Positions 25,061 through 38,000 of a stretch of DNA of 64,000 nucleotides are shown here, in pieces. Both the position numbers and the translations under genes were made by a program. Under the pieces are notes generated by a model that saw only the letters and a program-made list of their open reading frames with translations, was not told the origin of the DNA and did not search any database. Source of the DNA: Trogon surrucura. Its lineage: Eukaryota > Chordata > Aves > Trogoniformes > Trogonidae. The DNA lies in contig CM036642.1 of NCBI GenBank assembly GCA_020746105.1, forward strand, positions 5,735,501 to 5,799,500, written 5' to 3'. The number at the start of each line of letters is the position of its first letter. Position 1 is the stretch's first letter.

Positions 25061-26180
25061 GAGTTCTCTCTTTCCTTACCAGAGCCATACAGTTCCTGTG
25101 AACAACTACCTGGGCTCTAAAGTTGTGCCTGCGATTCGATGATTTTGGAGTCAATTTCAACATCTTGGGGAAGCCGGGTGCGTTCTAGGGAAGGGTGTAC
25201 GCGGCGCCGAGAACGCAGGGGTTCCCGTAGTCTGCAGAAACGAGCAAAGCTCAAGGCGTTCTCGGGAAGCGCCATTAGAAATGCATTTTGGGCATCTCGG
25301 CTGCGCAAACTGTCAGTTTTTGCACGCTGAGCATCCTGTTCCTTTTGATTGCAAGCACTGCTCAGCTACTGTAAGAGTAACTCGCTCTGCAGAGAGCAGA
25401 ACAGACAGGCTATACCAAGGGCTGATGGCAAGAAAACAGATTTAATAAATGTCTGTAGCCACGCGCACACCCAACGAGATTTTACTGGTGTCACCAGGGA
25501 CGGTGTGTAACGAGTGTGAACGTCTTGAGGAAGGCGGCTTGTGAGGGATCTACCAACAGCTGGCTCCCAGCATTGCTGGGTGGGTCTGCAGCCTTGAAAA
25601 GACAGGAGCTGCTGGCATTTGAGATCCGACTTCACCGGGGCCGATATTTCTAATTACAGTGAACCTGAGAGGATGTTTTCTTTGAACCCGAGACGGCCTC
25701 TGCTTGGCGGCTGCGTGCGGGGAAAGGGCTTGAACTCTCCACAGCCTGACTGGGGTAGGGCGGTGAGATGGGAGAGAATGCTTGGTCAGGGCAGATTGTT
25801 TCTGATCACCGTTTGGCCGAACCCCAAGAGGAGCCCCGGTGCTCTGGGGGTACCGAGACAGGAGTGGTGGGTTTGGGGATGCGCTGACCCCACTGGCCAC
25901 TGCTCTGACGCCCTGCTCGCCTCTTCTTTCCAAGTATCCGCGAGCTCCGCGGAGAAACGCGTGCCCTTGGCCGGTGTTCGCGGGGCCGGTCTGCTGCACA
26001 AAACACCTTTATTTTCTTTTAATCAAATTGTCACCAGGAGACACATCTGTTCCCGCTCGCCTTTCATCAGGGTGAGGACGGAGCCGTCCTTTTGAGCGCG
26101 CTGATGCTTATGCAAAACACTTCAGCCAGGCAGGGCTACTCGGATATCAAAGGCAGAGCCTGAAGAGGTGGCCTGCTGGA

Positions 26181-26194
26181 ATTTGCATATAAAA
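26181..26194 (+). promoter_or_regulatory. Octamer overlapping a TATA-like sequence
   Basis: ATTTGCAT (26181-26188) runs directly into TATAAAA (26188-26194). This could be a small promoter-like element or a chance AT-rich string. No transcript unit is evident next to it. Confidence 0.2.
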
Positions 26195-26379
26195 TTGCAA
26201 GCTGAAATCCAAACAGCAGAAAGATGTGAAGATCGGTGTGAAGGGTGAGCATGAAAAGCAGTGGCAGGCCTGGGAAAGTGGGGGGGGGCGAGGGCAGGTA
26301 GGGAGAGAGGAGCGGCGAGATATGAAAGGGGAGGAAAATGAACACACAGAATATTTTAACTAACAGAAAAGTTTCTTGT

Positions 26380-26560
26380 ACTGCAGACAGATGATGAAAG
26401 GGAGACAGTGAGGAATTATTAGGACAGAAGATAAGGAAACAGCAGAGATAGGAAATAATTATTTTGTATCTGTCTTTATAAATGAAAATGAAGGGCATTA
26501 ACTTAAATAGGATTTAGATTTTCAGGGACAGAAGGGGATGAATTAGGAAGTGTTCAGATA
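26380..26560 (+). mobile_element. Ancient CR1-type LINE fragment, endonuclease-RT linker
   Basis: At 26430-26498 (+) one frame reads DKETAEIGNNYFVSVF, then INENEGH. CR1-clade ORF2 proteins have 'DKE-AE-LN-YFASVF' at the linker just before the reverse transcriptase. The flanking purine-rich sequence fits a decayed continuation. The copy is in the opposite orientation to those at 18.6 and 23.7 kb, so it is a third independent ancient insertion. Confidence 0.65.
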
Positions 26561-29500
26561 ACAGCAGAAATGATTATTAAAGGTCGGGGGCTCTTGAAAC
26601 CGGCGCGGCTCCTGGGCGGGCAGGAAGGGCTCGGCCAGGGGGGGAACATCTCGGGGACCAAGGGGACATCCCGGGGCTGCCATCCCGGTGGTGATGCCAC
26701 GCACGTGGCCACTGGCTGGAAGGGGGGCTCTGCTGCTGGGGAGGGCTGAAAGAGCACTGGTGGCGCTGGAACGCTTCCGGACGCTGCTGGGGGGCACGCG
26801 ACAGAACAGCAGCCCCGGCAGGAACTTCCCGAGGGTGTGTGTTTATCCCCCTTGCGTGCATGGAGCAAAATTCAGCAAGTTGAGCATTTTTAAGTTCTTA
26901 AGCCAAACAGCCCTCGGCCCTGTTACATTTTCATGCACGTAGAAGAGCGCTTGCAAAATTCTTTTCGTTTGCGCTTAGTTTAAGTTTGGGTGATGCTTTA
27001 CCGAATTGGATCCCCACACTTGGCACGTGTGGCTTCCTACCTGCGGTTATCCCGAGCGGAAAACCTCATGTCTGTGACTAAAAATGTTTGTTTGCCTGGT
27101 TTAATAGAGCAAATGGGTAGGTCTGGATACGGGCAGTAATTGCAGACGTGGAGGTTAGGCTGAACGGTTCATTTGAAAGTACAGGTCAAGATTTTCCAAA
27201 CAGCCCGATGACATCAAGTTTAATGTTTGAAACTGAGCTATTTGAGCAAAGCCTGACCTTCGGAGCCTGCATGCTAACTACTTTTTAAAAATGCTGTTGG
27301 AAGCACTTTAGTTCGGGCGTTGAACCTTCCGAAACACTTAGGAAAATCCCTGCTGCTCCTCCAGCCCTGGCTCTCCAACCTGATGGGAACCTTTGACTTT
27401 TAGCCCAATAAACAACATGTAATAGGCTTTAAATAAACCAAATAACAGTAATTTCTCTTAACCTCAGCCTCTTAATAACCCTTCTCTGGTATCGCTCTGA
27501 TATACTGAACTTCACTGGTAGCGGTTTGGTTTTGATGCTGTTGAGAAGGCTCCTTTGAGCCGCTCTCTGGGGTTCTTGTAGGGTCCTGCTGCTGGCTCTA
27601 CACGCTTCAGCTGCCCCAGAGAAGCTGGGGCTGACCTCGGAGGGTGTCTGGGGGCGGCACTGGGCTGGCTTGAAGCTTGTCAGCTCACAGCATCAGGAAA
27701 CTGGCCGATACCCGGGTGTGCCGCAGCCAGAGAACCGCAGAGTGCGTGGTGGGGCAGCCCTGGCACCCCCAGGTCACCGCACCGAGCGTCTGGCCCCGCA
27801 GAGAGCCCCAAGCCCTCCCTGTAACCCCCTGCAGAAACCCTGCATGGGAAGAGCTGGGGCAGCTGCGTGGCTCCGCCGCCTGGAAGAGGAGTGGGATCAG
27901 GCTCTTGAGTGGGCGAGTCGCTTATTTATAACTCTCCCACCGAGCGTGAGTTTGTTTAATTTTCTGGAGCAGCACAGCGCCGGCGAGTGTGGCTGTATAA
28001 ATTTGCTAACAATAGCGCCTGTGCCTATATATAAACCTGAAGACACTGCAGTCCACGGTGCATTCCAATTAACAGGATGAGGCATGATGTATGGCATGCC
28101 ACAGGTACTCCGGGACCTCGCGCCGCTGCTGGCCTTATCAGTCCTGAAACTCCCCGGGAGCGCTCGTTGCGCCTCCCTCTGCACAGCTTCAGAAAAATTG
28201 TCAGACCACCTAGTCTTGTCCTCCGCTGTTGTGTCGCGGCGCTACCGTGACCCACGCACTGTGCGTCCCCCTGGGTCTTTTACCCCTGGCTCTTGCACCC
28301 GATTTGCTCTTGCTCCCCCTGGGCAATCGCAGGGAGCGTGAGCGGGACGTCAGTGTCAGTTCACGCAGAGCCACGGTGGAGACGGCGCCTCGTGCTGCCG
28401 GGAGGATGGGTGATGGTGGAGAGGAGGGATGATGCTGGGAGGTGTGGAAGGCAGCGGTTCCAGCACATCAGCAAGCAAACTGCTCAGGGTGTTTGAATAG
28501 ATGCCGTTGAAAAGGGTTTTCTTTAAGAGATGTCCATTATGCTGTTAATTGCTAATTGATAACATCTGATACAGTAAAGGTCTGAGTCTGCACGAGGGAA
28601 GCTGAGCTTGTCCTGTAAATCGCCCGACTGAGCTTGAGTTTCCTCCTTGGCTATTCCGTCAGCAAGAATAGGTCTATTCACCTGTTCAAGTGGAAAACCA
28701 CGATCGAAATGAGATTTACAGCACGGTTGTGGGAAATAATCAAGAGGCGAGGCCGCCTTTTCAAACCGCTAACCGTGAGCGGAGAGGTGGCCGCGCCGGG
28801 TGGCTCCGGCGCCAGGTACCGGGGGCTGGTGCTGCCGCGTCGGGGGCACGTGGGGAGGTCGTGGCATCAGGCGGGGGCACGGAGCAGAGGCTGCGGGGAG
28901 AGCGCGGTGCATCAGCTCGGTCTTTGTGGAGGACGTGGTTTGTGAAGCGCCCTGAGCCTCGGTGGAGGCTTTGGGAAGCGTGGAAGAGCAGACTTCCCTG
29001 TGAGATGGTCTGAGGACAATTTATACCCTGAATAAGCTTACTGGGCACACGCACAGCCTCTGCTCTGAGCGGCTGTGCTTGCCTGCTGTTTGTCATGCGG
29101 CAGCCGTCGCAAGTTATGCACTGTCTTAATGGAGCAAAGTAAATTCCATCAGCTCCAGAGGCTGTGGACTGGACCTGGGGAGGGGCAGCTCCAACCTCCC
29201 GATAAAGCGACTCACAATATCACCGTTTCATGTCATGCAAAACAAAAGGTGCAATTTAAAATACCATCCTTCAGGTGCATTGAGCAGCGTTTGGTTGTCA
29301 AAACCAGATTTCTTTAAGCCAGTGGTCCAGAATAAAGTGGTAATGAAGAGTCATTTGACAGCAGGCAAACTGGAAACTTGTATACGAAAATAATATGCGA
29401 GTTTCTAGTTTATCATGCATTTAGCTGACCCTTTTTTTTCTTTTTCTTTTTTTTTTTCCCCCCACGTGCAACCACTTACCACAGAAGGTAATCTGGCATA

Positions 29501-29859
29501 ACTGTGTTTTAGGGAATAAGTAGCACATGTGTGTGGTGTATCGGGATATGGGAACTGGCTGGGCTGCAGCCCTGCTGGGCTTGTGGAGCCACTTCTGTGC
29601 GTGGCTGGGTCCTGGGCTTGTTCTGTGTCGGTCCCAGAGCTGGGAACCAAGGTGTGTTGCTGAGGATGGAGCTGCGCTCGTGCGACAACGGCTGTGGGGT
29701 GGCTGGGATGCTCTTGGCCAGCGGTCAGCCGGGGCATCTGCCACACTGAGCCCACGCTGCCGCTCGGAAGGCGCATCTCCCGCCTCGCTAGCGGAGAGGA
29801 TGAATGCCCCTTTCCTTGCTTTTTACACCATTCCCCTGCAGCCTGGAAGAAATGGCTGA

Positions 29860-30130
29860 CAAGACCTATTATTTTTCCAGTTATCCGAACTGTCCGCATC
29901 TTAACAGCTTCCTACTTCAGACGAGACAGTCTGAAAAGTTTAATATCATTTCAAATCAGAGCACCAATAAAACTTGACATTATTAATATGATGTCAAGGG
30001 GTTTTCCAACTGCTTAGGGAAAAACAACGTGTCCCATTAAACAAAGCTCCCTGCATTGTGAAATATTAAGTGACTTTTCAACGAGTGCCAGCTGGAGCTA
30101 TTAGTTTTCCTTTGGTGCAGTTGATGTGGA
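29860..30130. promoter_or_regulatory. AT-rich candidate enhancer with a perfect 8-bp-arm inverted repeat
   Basis: CTTGACAT (29973-29980) and ATGTCAAG (29991-29998) are exact reverse complements separated by TATTAATATG. Each arm holds a TGACA core of the MEIS/TGIF type. The surrounding 250 bases are AT-rich and include GCACCAATAAA and TTAAACAAAG segments. Confidence 0.35.
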
Positions 30131-33100
30131 GAGGAGGTCTGGCTGAGAACCTTTTATGAAGACATTAGCTGAATCCGCGCTGTCGGAGAGGCTCGTGCTT
30201 TCCGAGGGACTCCTCTCTCCGGGCTGCGTGCGCAGCCATGAATTATTAAAGGCATAAGTACATCTGGCGGGACGCACTGCCTCCCCCCTTAATGCGCTCG
30301 TTACACCGGGGAGTCTGGATGCTCCGTTGGGAATTGGGTCTGAGATTTCAATAAAACCAGCACCCTCCTTCTTCTTCTCCCGCGTCCTCTGGCCGGAGAG
30401 GCAGGGAGGGCTGGCGGCGCTGCCCCGGTGTCACGGCTCCGTCCTGCCTCGAGGACGCCCCGGGCGAAGCTGCCGCTGGCCTGGCCGCCTTGTTTTTCTC
30501 CTCGGTGCTCGGGCAGCTTTGAGCAGGCGGGAGGCCTGATGTTTCTGCAGGCTTTCTTTTGCCTCCCAGTTATTGTGAAAGAAAATCGCTTCATCTCTTT
30601 GTCCAGACCAAACATGTTCCGCACAAAAAAGTTGAAACCTTTTTTTATTTTTTTAGAATGCCTCTGGTAACACACCCGGGATTGAGCAGGTATTTAGTGT
30701 GCTCAAGGCTTTGTAGAGCACATTAAAGCCTCGTCTGTACGAGATGTTTACAATGGGCATCTGTTGGTGCATGTTCTCAAACACACCTCGGAATTCTGGT
30801 CTTGGCACTGCCTCTGGTTTCCCCACTGGTACGGGGAGCATCTCTTTGATGTCTCACAGGGGAAGTGTGGGTATTTAGTCTAACTTTTATGAGGCTCTTT
30901 GACAAGGCAAAGAGCACCATAGGTTTCGGGGAAGTCGAGGCAGCAATGTCCCACTCTCACCTCTGGTAGAGTTCCCGTATCTGAGCACAAAGCCCTCCAG
31001 CCCCCCAGGGCTTCCAGTTGCCTTGAGACTGGAACTATTTGTGACACTTTTAGCCAATAGAAATGTCCCCATTTCGCACTGTAGCGCGCCAGGACCGCTT
31101 TGTGGTCTCCGCTGCCAACTCCTTCGCCGGGCAGGGCTGGAGAGGAGCCGACCATCGGCTCCTGACCACGGGTACCACCACTCCATGCATGGAGCAGAAT
31201 CGATCCCAGGGCATCCCTGCAGCATCCCTCGGGGCTGCTCCCTCCGGCTGGAGGTGGCTCTGCTGGGACATGGCCCCGCTGTGCCCCAGCTGCTTTTGGG
31301 GACCCTCCCAGCAGGAGTGTGAGGCTCCCTGCTTCGGCTCCCGAGAGAGCCAGGCAGCTCCTCGGAGAAGAGCAAGAGCTTGTTGCGCAGCCTTCAAGGA
31401 GGAGGAAGACTCGTGCTGCCTCTTTCCTGCTGCACAACCTTCCGTCACCTTCTTCCTTTTAATGTCTTAATCAAGTGGCTGATAAGAGAAGTGATCCATG
31501 AAAAGGACGGGTATCTTGACAAGGCACAGAAGCTTGTGGCAGCACTTTCCCCACAGATCAGCATCCTCCATGAGAGGGAGAGACAAAAAAGGCAGATTTT
31601 TGTACCCTTAAGCTTCCACCACTGCAGTTCAAAAGACCAATCTTTACAGAAAATAAATTTAAAGGAGAATTTTTGATGTATATGATGGTCTCTTGTGGTC
31701 GACAGGAGTGCTGCTGGCAGTGTACGGAGTTATGCAGAGCCAGAGTTGGGATTACTTAAAAGTGTCTGTAGTTCTTTGATTAACCGTTGTGTATTTTATT
31801 TTTTCATATGACACAATCACAGCCCTACATTGATAATATCTTGCTATTATTGTTCGATACGCCGAACTCCCCTTCTTCCTGCAGCATGCAGCTGCTTTTT
31901 AGGGCACCTTTCCAAGCGGTCGCTCGCCGCACGTTAACTGCAAACTGGGTTTGCGCGCCCGGGTGTGACTTTGGCGTGACGCCGTGCCCTCGCGCCGGGT
32001 GGCTCGTGGCTGTGGAAGCACGGGAAGGGACGGGTCCCTCTTGTGAAAGCCGTGGCTTTTGCTGGACTGGGGGCCTCACCGCGTCCTCCCATCGGGGCAG
32101 GAGCGATGCTGATGATTTCGGGTGCTCCTTTTCAGCAGGACGCCGCGGGTTTCACGAGGAGGGCAGGTGAAGCACCGAGGGGGGGATGATGTGTTGCGCC
32201 GGGTCACCAGCACAGGCAGGAGCAGATGCGAGCCCTCCGCGCCCCCGAACGCCTGCGTTCTCTTTGAACCCCTCGTCAGCTGCCGCGCTCAGCTGTTTCC
32301 TGGGTCTGGGCTAAAGGCATATGAGATGTTTGCAAAACACTGAGATAAGAATAGAAAACCCCAAGAAGGCAGAAGTGAGCGATCCGAGGCCGGGGCTGCG
32401 GGAAGGGGAAGTTTGGCAGCTGCAGCGACACAAAAGAGGAAAGTCTGCTCGGGGTGGAGGCTGCTGCAGCCTCTGTGAGGGAGGATCAGGCGCCCAGGGG
32501 AAAGGGATGCTCAGCCCTTTGATTATTCTCCCCCTTTTGTAACGCTTTCACTTTAAACAGAAAAGGAGGTAGAGAGGAAATTTCGCGTCCGAAGGTGGGT
32601 ACCTGCCCCTCGGTGGGATCGATTGGGGTCGGCGGTTTGGCAGCACGCCGCGTTTGGGTTTCAAAAGCTCCCAGCCGGATTTTTTTAATGGGCCCAGCGT
32701 GGTGACATTTACAGCCAGATTTTTTTTCAAAAACAGCACAGCGCTTCGGATGCTGAACTCGTGAAAACCTAGTCATTTAATTTGTTAAATGAGAGCGAAG
32801 GTCTCTTCAGATAATCTCGCAGTCATTGTGAGAGTTGAGCTCTTCTGCGGGAAAGCAGCCTGGTCCTAACCGCAGCTCCTTTCAGGTTCGAAACGCGTTA
32901 GCCTGGAGTCACATGAAAGTACATTTTAAAGGCCGAGAGCAAACGCCAGAGCGCAAGATGCGACCTGGTATCAATTAGCTGGAATTTGCATGGCTCGCCG
33001 CTTAGAACCAGAGAGATGTTTGCTCTGTGGCGATGACGCCCGTACTCGCCGGAGGTGTCTTGGCGAAGCGCGGCATCTCCCCGCGTGCAGGGAAAGGTAC

Positions 33101-33499
33101 TGCAGGAGGCTGCCTGAGTGAGCGATGGGTCTCCGAAGGCGAATAAAAGTCCTTCTGTGACAATTCACTCCGAAGATTTCAGGCGCATCTTTTCCTGAAG
33201 AGACTCTGGTGGGCTGAGCACTGTCTGGGGATGCACAACTCTGCTCCCTCCGGCCGCGTGTGATGAGGCTAGAGCTGTCGGCGGGCGTCGTTCCCCCTGC
33301 AGCTGTAATCATCCTCGAGTGGTGAAATAGCGGCTCGTCGCTGCCTGGCCCCGTTCTCTCAGTTTGCTCTGGAAGCAGGGGGGACCCACACGCATCCCCA
33401 GGCACGGCAGCGAGATGCCGTCACCTCCGAGAGCGCGACGGGCGGGTTGGGAAGGTGCTTCCCTGAAGCTGCGTGGAGTGTGTGTAAATACCGAGCTAC

Positions 33500-33690
33500 A
33501 CCTCTTATTGACCTTTAGCTTCTTGGAAACTGATTTTTTTTTTTTCTCCCATAATAAATATCTCCTGCAATTAATAGTCAATTGGTACTTAATTAATGAA
33601 GCAATAACAGTGGAACAGAACATTGTCACAGGATAATGGTCTCCCGCAGCCATTACACTGTAGCTGTCCCACTAAATCACAATTAAGTGC
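33500..33690. promoter_or_regulatory. AT-rich homeodomain-motif cluster
   Basis: TTAATTAATGAA lies at 33589-33600 with CAATTAATAG and CAATTAAGTG nearby. A T11 run precedes it. No coding character. Confidence 0.3.
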
Positions 33691-35005
33691 GGTATTACGC
33701 CTGCTGGGAGCGGGGAAGCGGGGCTGTGTCGCACTGGCTGCGTTCCCGGGGCCGGCCCCACCCCTGGCTGCCGCGGGACGATGCTCTGAGCGCTCCCATC
33801 CGCGGGCGGGAGGGCAAAGAGGAGCCCCTGGTGCAATGCAGGCAGGAGGCCGCGGGGCAGGTTGAGGGTACGGAACGAACGGAAGCTTTAAATAATCTTC
33901 CTCAAGGTCCTGAGGAGCCTCGGCAGGGCTGCAGCTGTGATGGAGCCGGGTGCCGGCGGCTTTGCCGCTCGCTACAGGGGGAGCGAAAACTCAGCTCGTG
34001 CTAAGCTGAGTTTAGCAGCGTGGGCAGCACAGATCCTGCCTCCTCCTCTTTGTCTCCTTCCTCCTGCTGACCTCCTGCTCCGGCCAGCCGGAATGGCGCG
34101 TGCTCCTCTGGCAAGGGGGGTTTCAGAGTGGTGCGGGAGCCCTTTCCCGCAGGGACGGGGCCTCGCGAGGTGAGCCGAGCCAGCTGTGCTGCAGAACATC
34201 CCTTCGCTCCGCTCTGTGCCCCGTCCGTCCCTGATGCTGTTGCGTTAGAGGTGACTCCAAGCACGCCAACAGCAGCTTGTCTTTTGGATTTTTTTTTTTT
34301 TTTTAGAAAAAAGTCTCATTTTTCTGTCTTGTCAGGTCTATTTAAGCATTTAATGAGGTGAGATAGTACCAATAAATTTAACACAGCGCAGTAACTCTGG
34401 TGTGGGCCACAGCCTCATAAACCTCCATCCTTGGGGCGGGAGGACGACCCAGCCGATGCCGGGATGCGTCTGGTGCGGCTGCTCTGCTCGGCTCTTCCCG
34501 AGGGCGAGCAAGGACTTTGAAGGAACCGCCGCAAATGCAAGGGTGATCCTGGAGACGGGCTGGAGCGGGTTTCCTGAGGGCAAGGCTGGTGGCAGAGGGC
34601 ACCCCCAGCAGCAGCATCCTCTTGGCTCGGGAACAGGGACGTACGTGCAGGCAGGCTCAGGATTTGGGCTGGTGCTGTGGAGGACGTGGCTCCTGTAGGT
34701 GCTGGACTTGTACCAAAATCCAGTGGCTAGTGGGTGCCCCTGCTGCACTGCGTGCTGGAGAGAATGTGGGTGCCCAACAGGTTCCTTCTGTGTCACACGA
34801 CTGATCCTGAGAGCGACAGCGTCAGCAGCTGAGCCCCAGGGTGGAGCGGAGGGTCTCTGGGCAGCTCACTTGGCCACCACGTCCTGATGGCTCTGCTGCA
34901 TCCAGCCTCAGATGAAATACTAGGAGGTTTTTGCAGTATTGCAGAGTGTAGAGAGATTCATATTTTGGCTGTTTTCAATGTGTCTTGAATGAGTAACTCG
35001 ACAGA

Positions 35006-35030
35006 TTTTTTTTTTTTTTTTTTTTTTTTT
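35006..35030 (+). repeat. Run of 25 T residues
   Basis: An uninterrupted T25 tract. A retrocopy on the minus strand would end this way, but the sequence downstream on the + strand (35031-35350) contains no recognisable gene in reverse complement, so I treat it as a simple repeat. Confidence 0.95.
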
Positions 35031-38000
35031 ATATCCCCCTCACTACTTGCAAATCTGTTTGCAAGCAGCTTGCTTTCTTGGAGGAGGACTTGGAACCATC
35101 AGCTGGCTCCTGCATCCCATTTACTGAAGCATCCCTGACTGGCTTTGGCAATGCCTTTTCTCTCAATCAGAATGGGGGGATTTTGGGTGGAGAAAACAGG
35201 GAAAGCTGAGTTTAAAGCAATTTCATACAGGAGCATCTGCAAGTTTAAGGCTTATGGTGGCACTTTGGCATGTGCGTTTGTGGCTGAAGCAGTTATGTTG
35301 GAGTCAGAAATAATTGTCTCTGACTTTGCATCTGTCTCGGGATTTTAACGGCGTCTGTAGTCTGATATTGCCCGTTCAGCAGGGGCCAGAGCAAAGTAAT
35401 AGCTACATTATCCATCTTTACATGAGCCTTACACATCACAGCAGTGTACAGCAGGAAATAATGGGGGAGCCTGGGGCTCTCCTGCCTTTTTTCCCCTAAA
35501 GCTGCGTAAATGTGTAAGATGAGGGAGTCCAGCACTGACCGCCTCCGTGCTGGGGCAGGAGCAGCGTCCATGCTGTCCCTTGGCGGTACCTGGGCGCGGC
35601 AGTGGGCCCTGTTGATGTGATTCCCACACAAACCCACTTTGTCATCTTCTCTATTTATAGTTTTCCAATGCCAGCCGCTACTAAAACTCATCGTACTCTG
35701 GTCAGACACAGATCTAATTATCCTGAAGGGAGGTGATGAGAAGAAAGCTCATAGAGATTTCATCACCCAGCCCTGTGGGACCGTGCGATTGGGAGCCCAG
35801 AGCCCTGGCTTTGCAGAGCGTGGCGGCCCGCAGCTCGCCCGGGCTGAGCCGCTGTTTGTTCTGCTCCCCGCGCCGAGGGACGGGCTGCGAGGGGCTTGTT
35901 ACAGCGTTCTGCTTGGTTCTGCTGCAGTACGGTAGAAATAATGCAATCACGCCTCAGCTCCATATGGTCTCGGAGGTCGAGAAGCAGAACAACCTCTCGC
36001 TTTGTTTGTGCTCGGGAACGCCGCGGGGATCGCTGGCTCTGCCGCTCCAGCCCTTCGCCCGCCGCTGCGCCCGGGCTGGAGCCTTGCTCAGCCACCCGCC
36101 TGGCGGGAGAGCAAGGGCTGGGCTTGGAAAACAGCCGCTCTGCAGCTGGGTGTTTGGGTTTGGGGGGAGCTGCGCGTTGCCGATGCTGCAGCCTCGCTAG
36201 CGCAGTGGGTGAGACGATGCTTGCTGGGCTCAAAACACCCGAGTGCCTTCTCCGTGCTGCAGAAAACCAGCTGTGTGCCACCCGTGAGCTTTAGCTGTGG
36301 TGGTCTTTGGCATTGCTCTCGCCCTGCAGGCTCACCTGGGACTGTGGGAGATGATGGGATGTCACCCGGGGATGCGATGGGACCTGGGAAAGCAGCAGCG
36401 GGGCCGGGGCTGCCGCGGGTCACTGTGCCACCGCTGGTGGTGGTCGCTCCAGCCAAGCGTCCCGACGTCTGGGTTTATTTTCAGAGCGAGCTGCTCCACA
36501 CAAACGCAGGGATAACTCAGAGCAGCGAATCTGGGTTTCAGCTGGCTAAATAATTCAGCAGTTCTTTGATCAAAGGGTTGAGAGGTGCGAGTCCTGCCAG
36601 GTAAGAAGTGATTCAGTACCCAAAAATGCCTGAACTGCTGGATTTGCTCGGCTATATGGGTCGTGAACTCTGCTAAATTCTTCCAGCCTCGGGTTGCGGA
36701 GCTTCATGAAGCAAACCCAGGGGAGAAGGAAAACATTCCCGGTGCCCCCGTGCCGCCCCAGAGCCGCGGCAGCAAATGTTTCCAATTACTGCGCCGAGTT
36801 TGCGTGCGCAGGGTTATCCCGCCCAGCGCCGGAGGGTCTGAATTTCCTCCTACTGTGGGTAGAGTCTGCCAGCCAAGAGCCACGGTCATGGGGAAAACAC
36901 CAAACCCAGCATCGCCTTTCGTCGTGAAAATAAACCCTCTCCTGCAGAGGAGACGGGCAGAGTCCCCAGAGGGGAGCATGGGTCTGATCCGCACGGGGAT
37001 GCGAGACAGACCCGCGAGGGGAAGCCAGGACGGTGTCGCAGAAACGTGATTAACCCATGTTCTGCGTGGGCCTGGGACTGACTTTGTGAGGGTGTCCCCC
37101 CCCAGAGCAGCAGCTTGGGGTACAAACAGTGAAGTTCCCGAAATCTGTGGCCTCTCGATGCTCGGAAAACACGTGCTGTGCTGGCATCGCCACGGTTTCC
37201 ACCCCTTGGGAGGGGTTTGATTTCTGGTGGCACGGGGCTGTGCTTGGGGGGCTCCGGGTGCCAGCCCCCACGGCGTGGCTCAACGCCCCGCGCACGGGTG
37301 AGTGTTTCTTTAAAGCCTGCAAGAGTAAGCAGCAGCAGAGATCCTTGGCTGCCTGACAACCCAAATGTAGCAGAAATGCCATATGCTTCTGGCTTTAGCT
37401 CTCCACAGAGTGCCCCACTTTCTCCGTGTTGTGATTTATTTATTTTATTTTTTTGGTTAGATCAGACCCAAGGAACTCTTCCCACCGTCCCCGTGGCTGG
37501 TGGGAGTGCTCTCCGCTCCGGTCCTTTGTTGCTGCAGCAAATTAAGCAGCTCCCCTGCCTTCCCACACGCTGCCAAGTAAATCCCACAACTTTCTTGGGT
37601 GACGACATAAATTTGCAATGGCGTTCTACAAAAGCTCCGCACCAAACCGGAGCTGCCTGGCATCCGTAACAAGCTTATCAAAGGGTTTCTTTGCAGGCAG
37701 ATCTGAGCCCTCCAGGTTTTGATTCGTAGCAGGTGAAGGCAGAATGCGCTGAAGCCTGATTGAAATGTGCGAGGTCAACAAAATAGAGCAGGGAGTGCAC
37801 AATAATTGGGAAGAAGCAGCAGCCCCGCTTGCTGCATGTGTTCCTGTGATCCCTCGGCTGTAATCTCCCGTTTCCAAAGGGAAGCCTGTCTCGCATACTC
37901 TATTCCAGCGTTCATTTGCACAGGAGGCCTCTTTGTGCAGAACAGGCAGAAAAGCCAGAAGCAGAACCGGTGGTGCTGATTTTGTTCTCCCCCTTTCTTG

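Larger units (their letters stand above)
15281..26379. other. Intergenic DNA with scattered ancient repeats
   Basis: Besides the listed LINE and MIR/L2-like relics and candidate regulatory blocks, I see no gene. AT-rich segments near 18.15-18.37 kb may be regulatory. The stretch 22174-22389 is open on the + strand with a charged, coiled-coil-like translation and is discussed as a finding. Confidence 0.65.

Noticed and set aside
35031-35350. Possible retrocopy attached to the T25 tract
   Set aside because: The reverse complement shows no recognisable coding sequence and no flanking duplication was seen.
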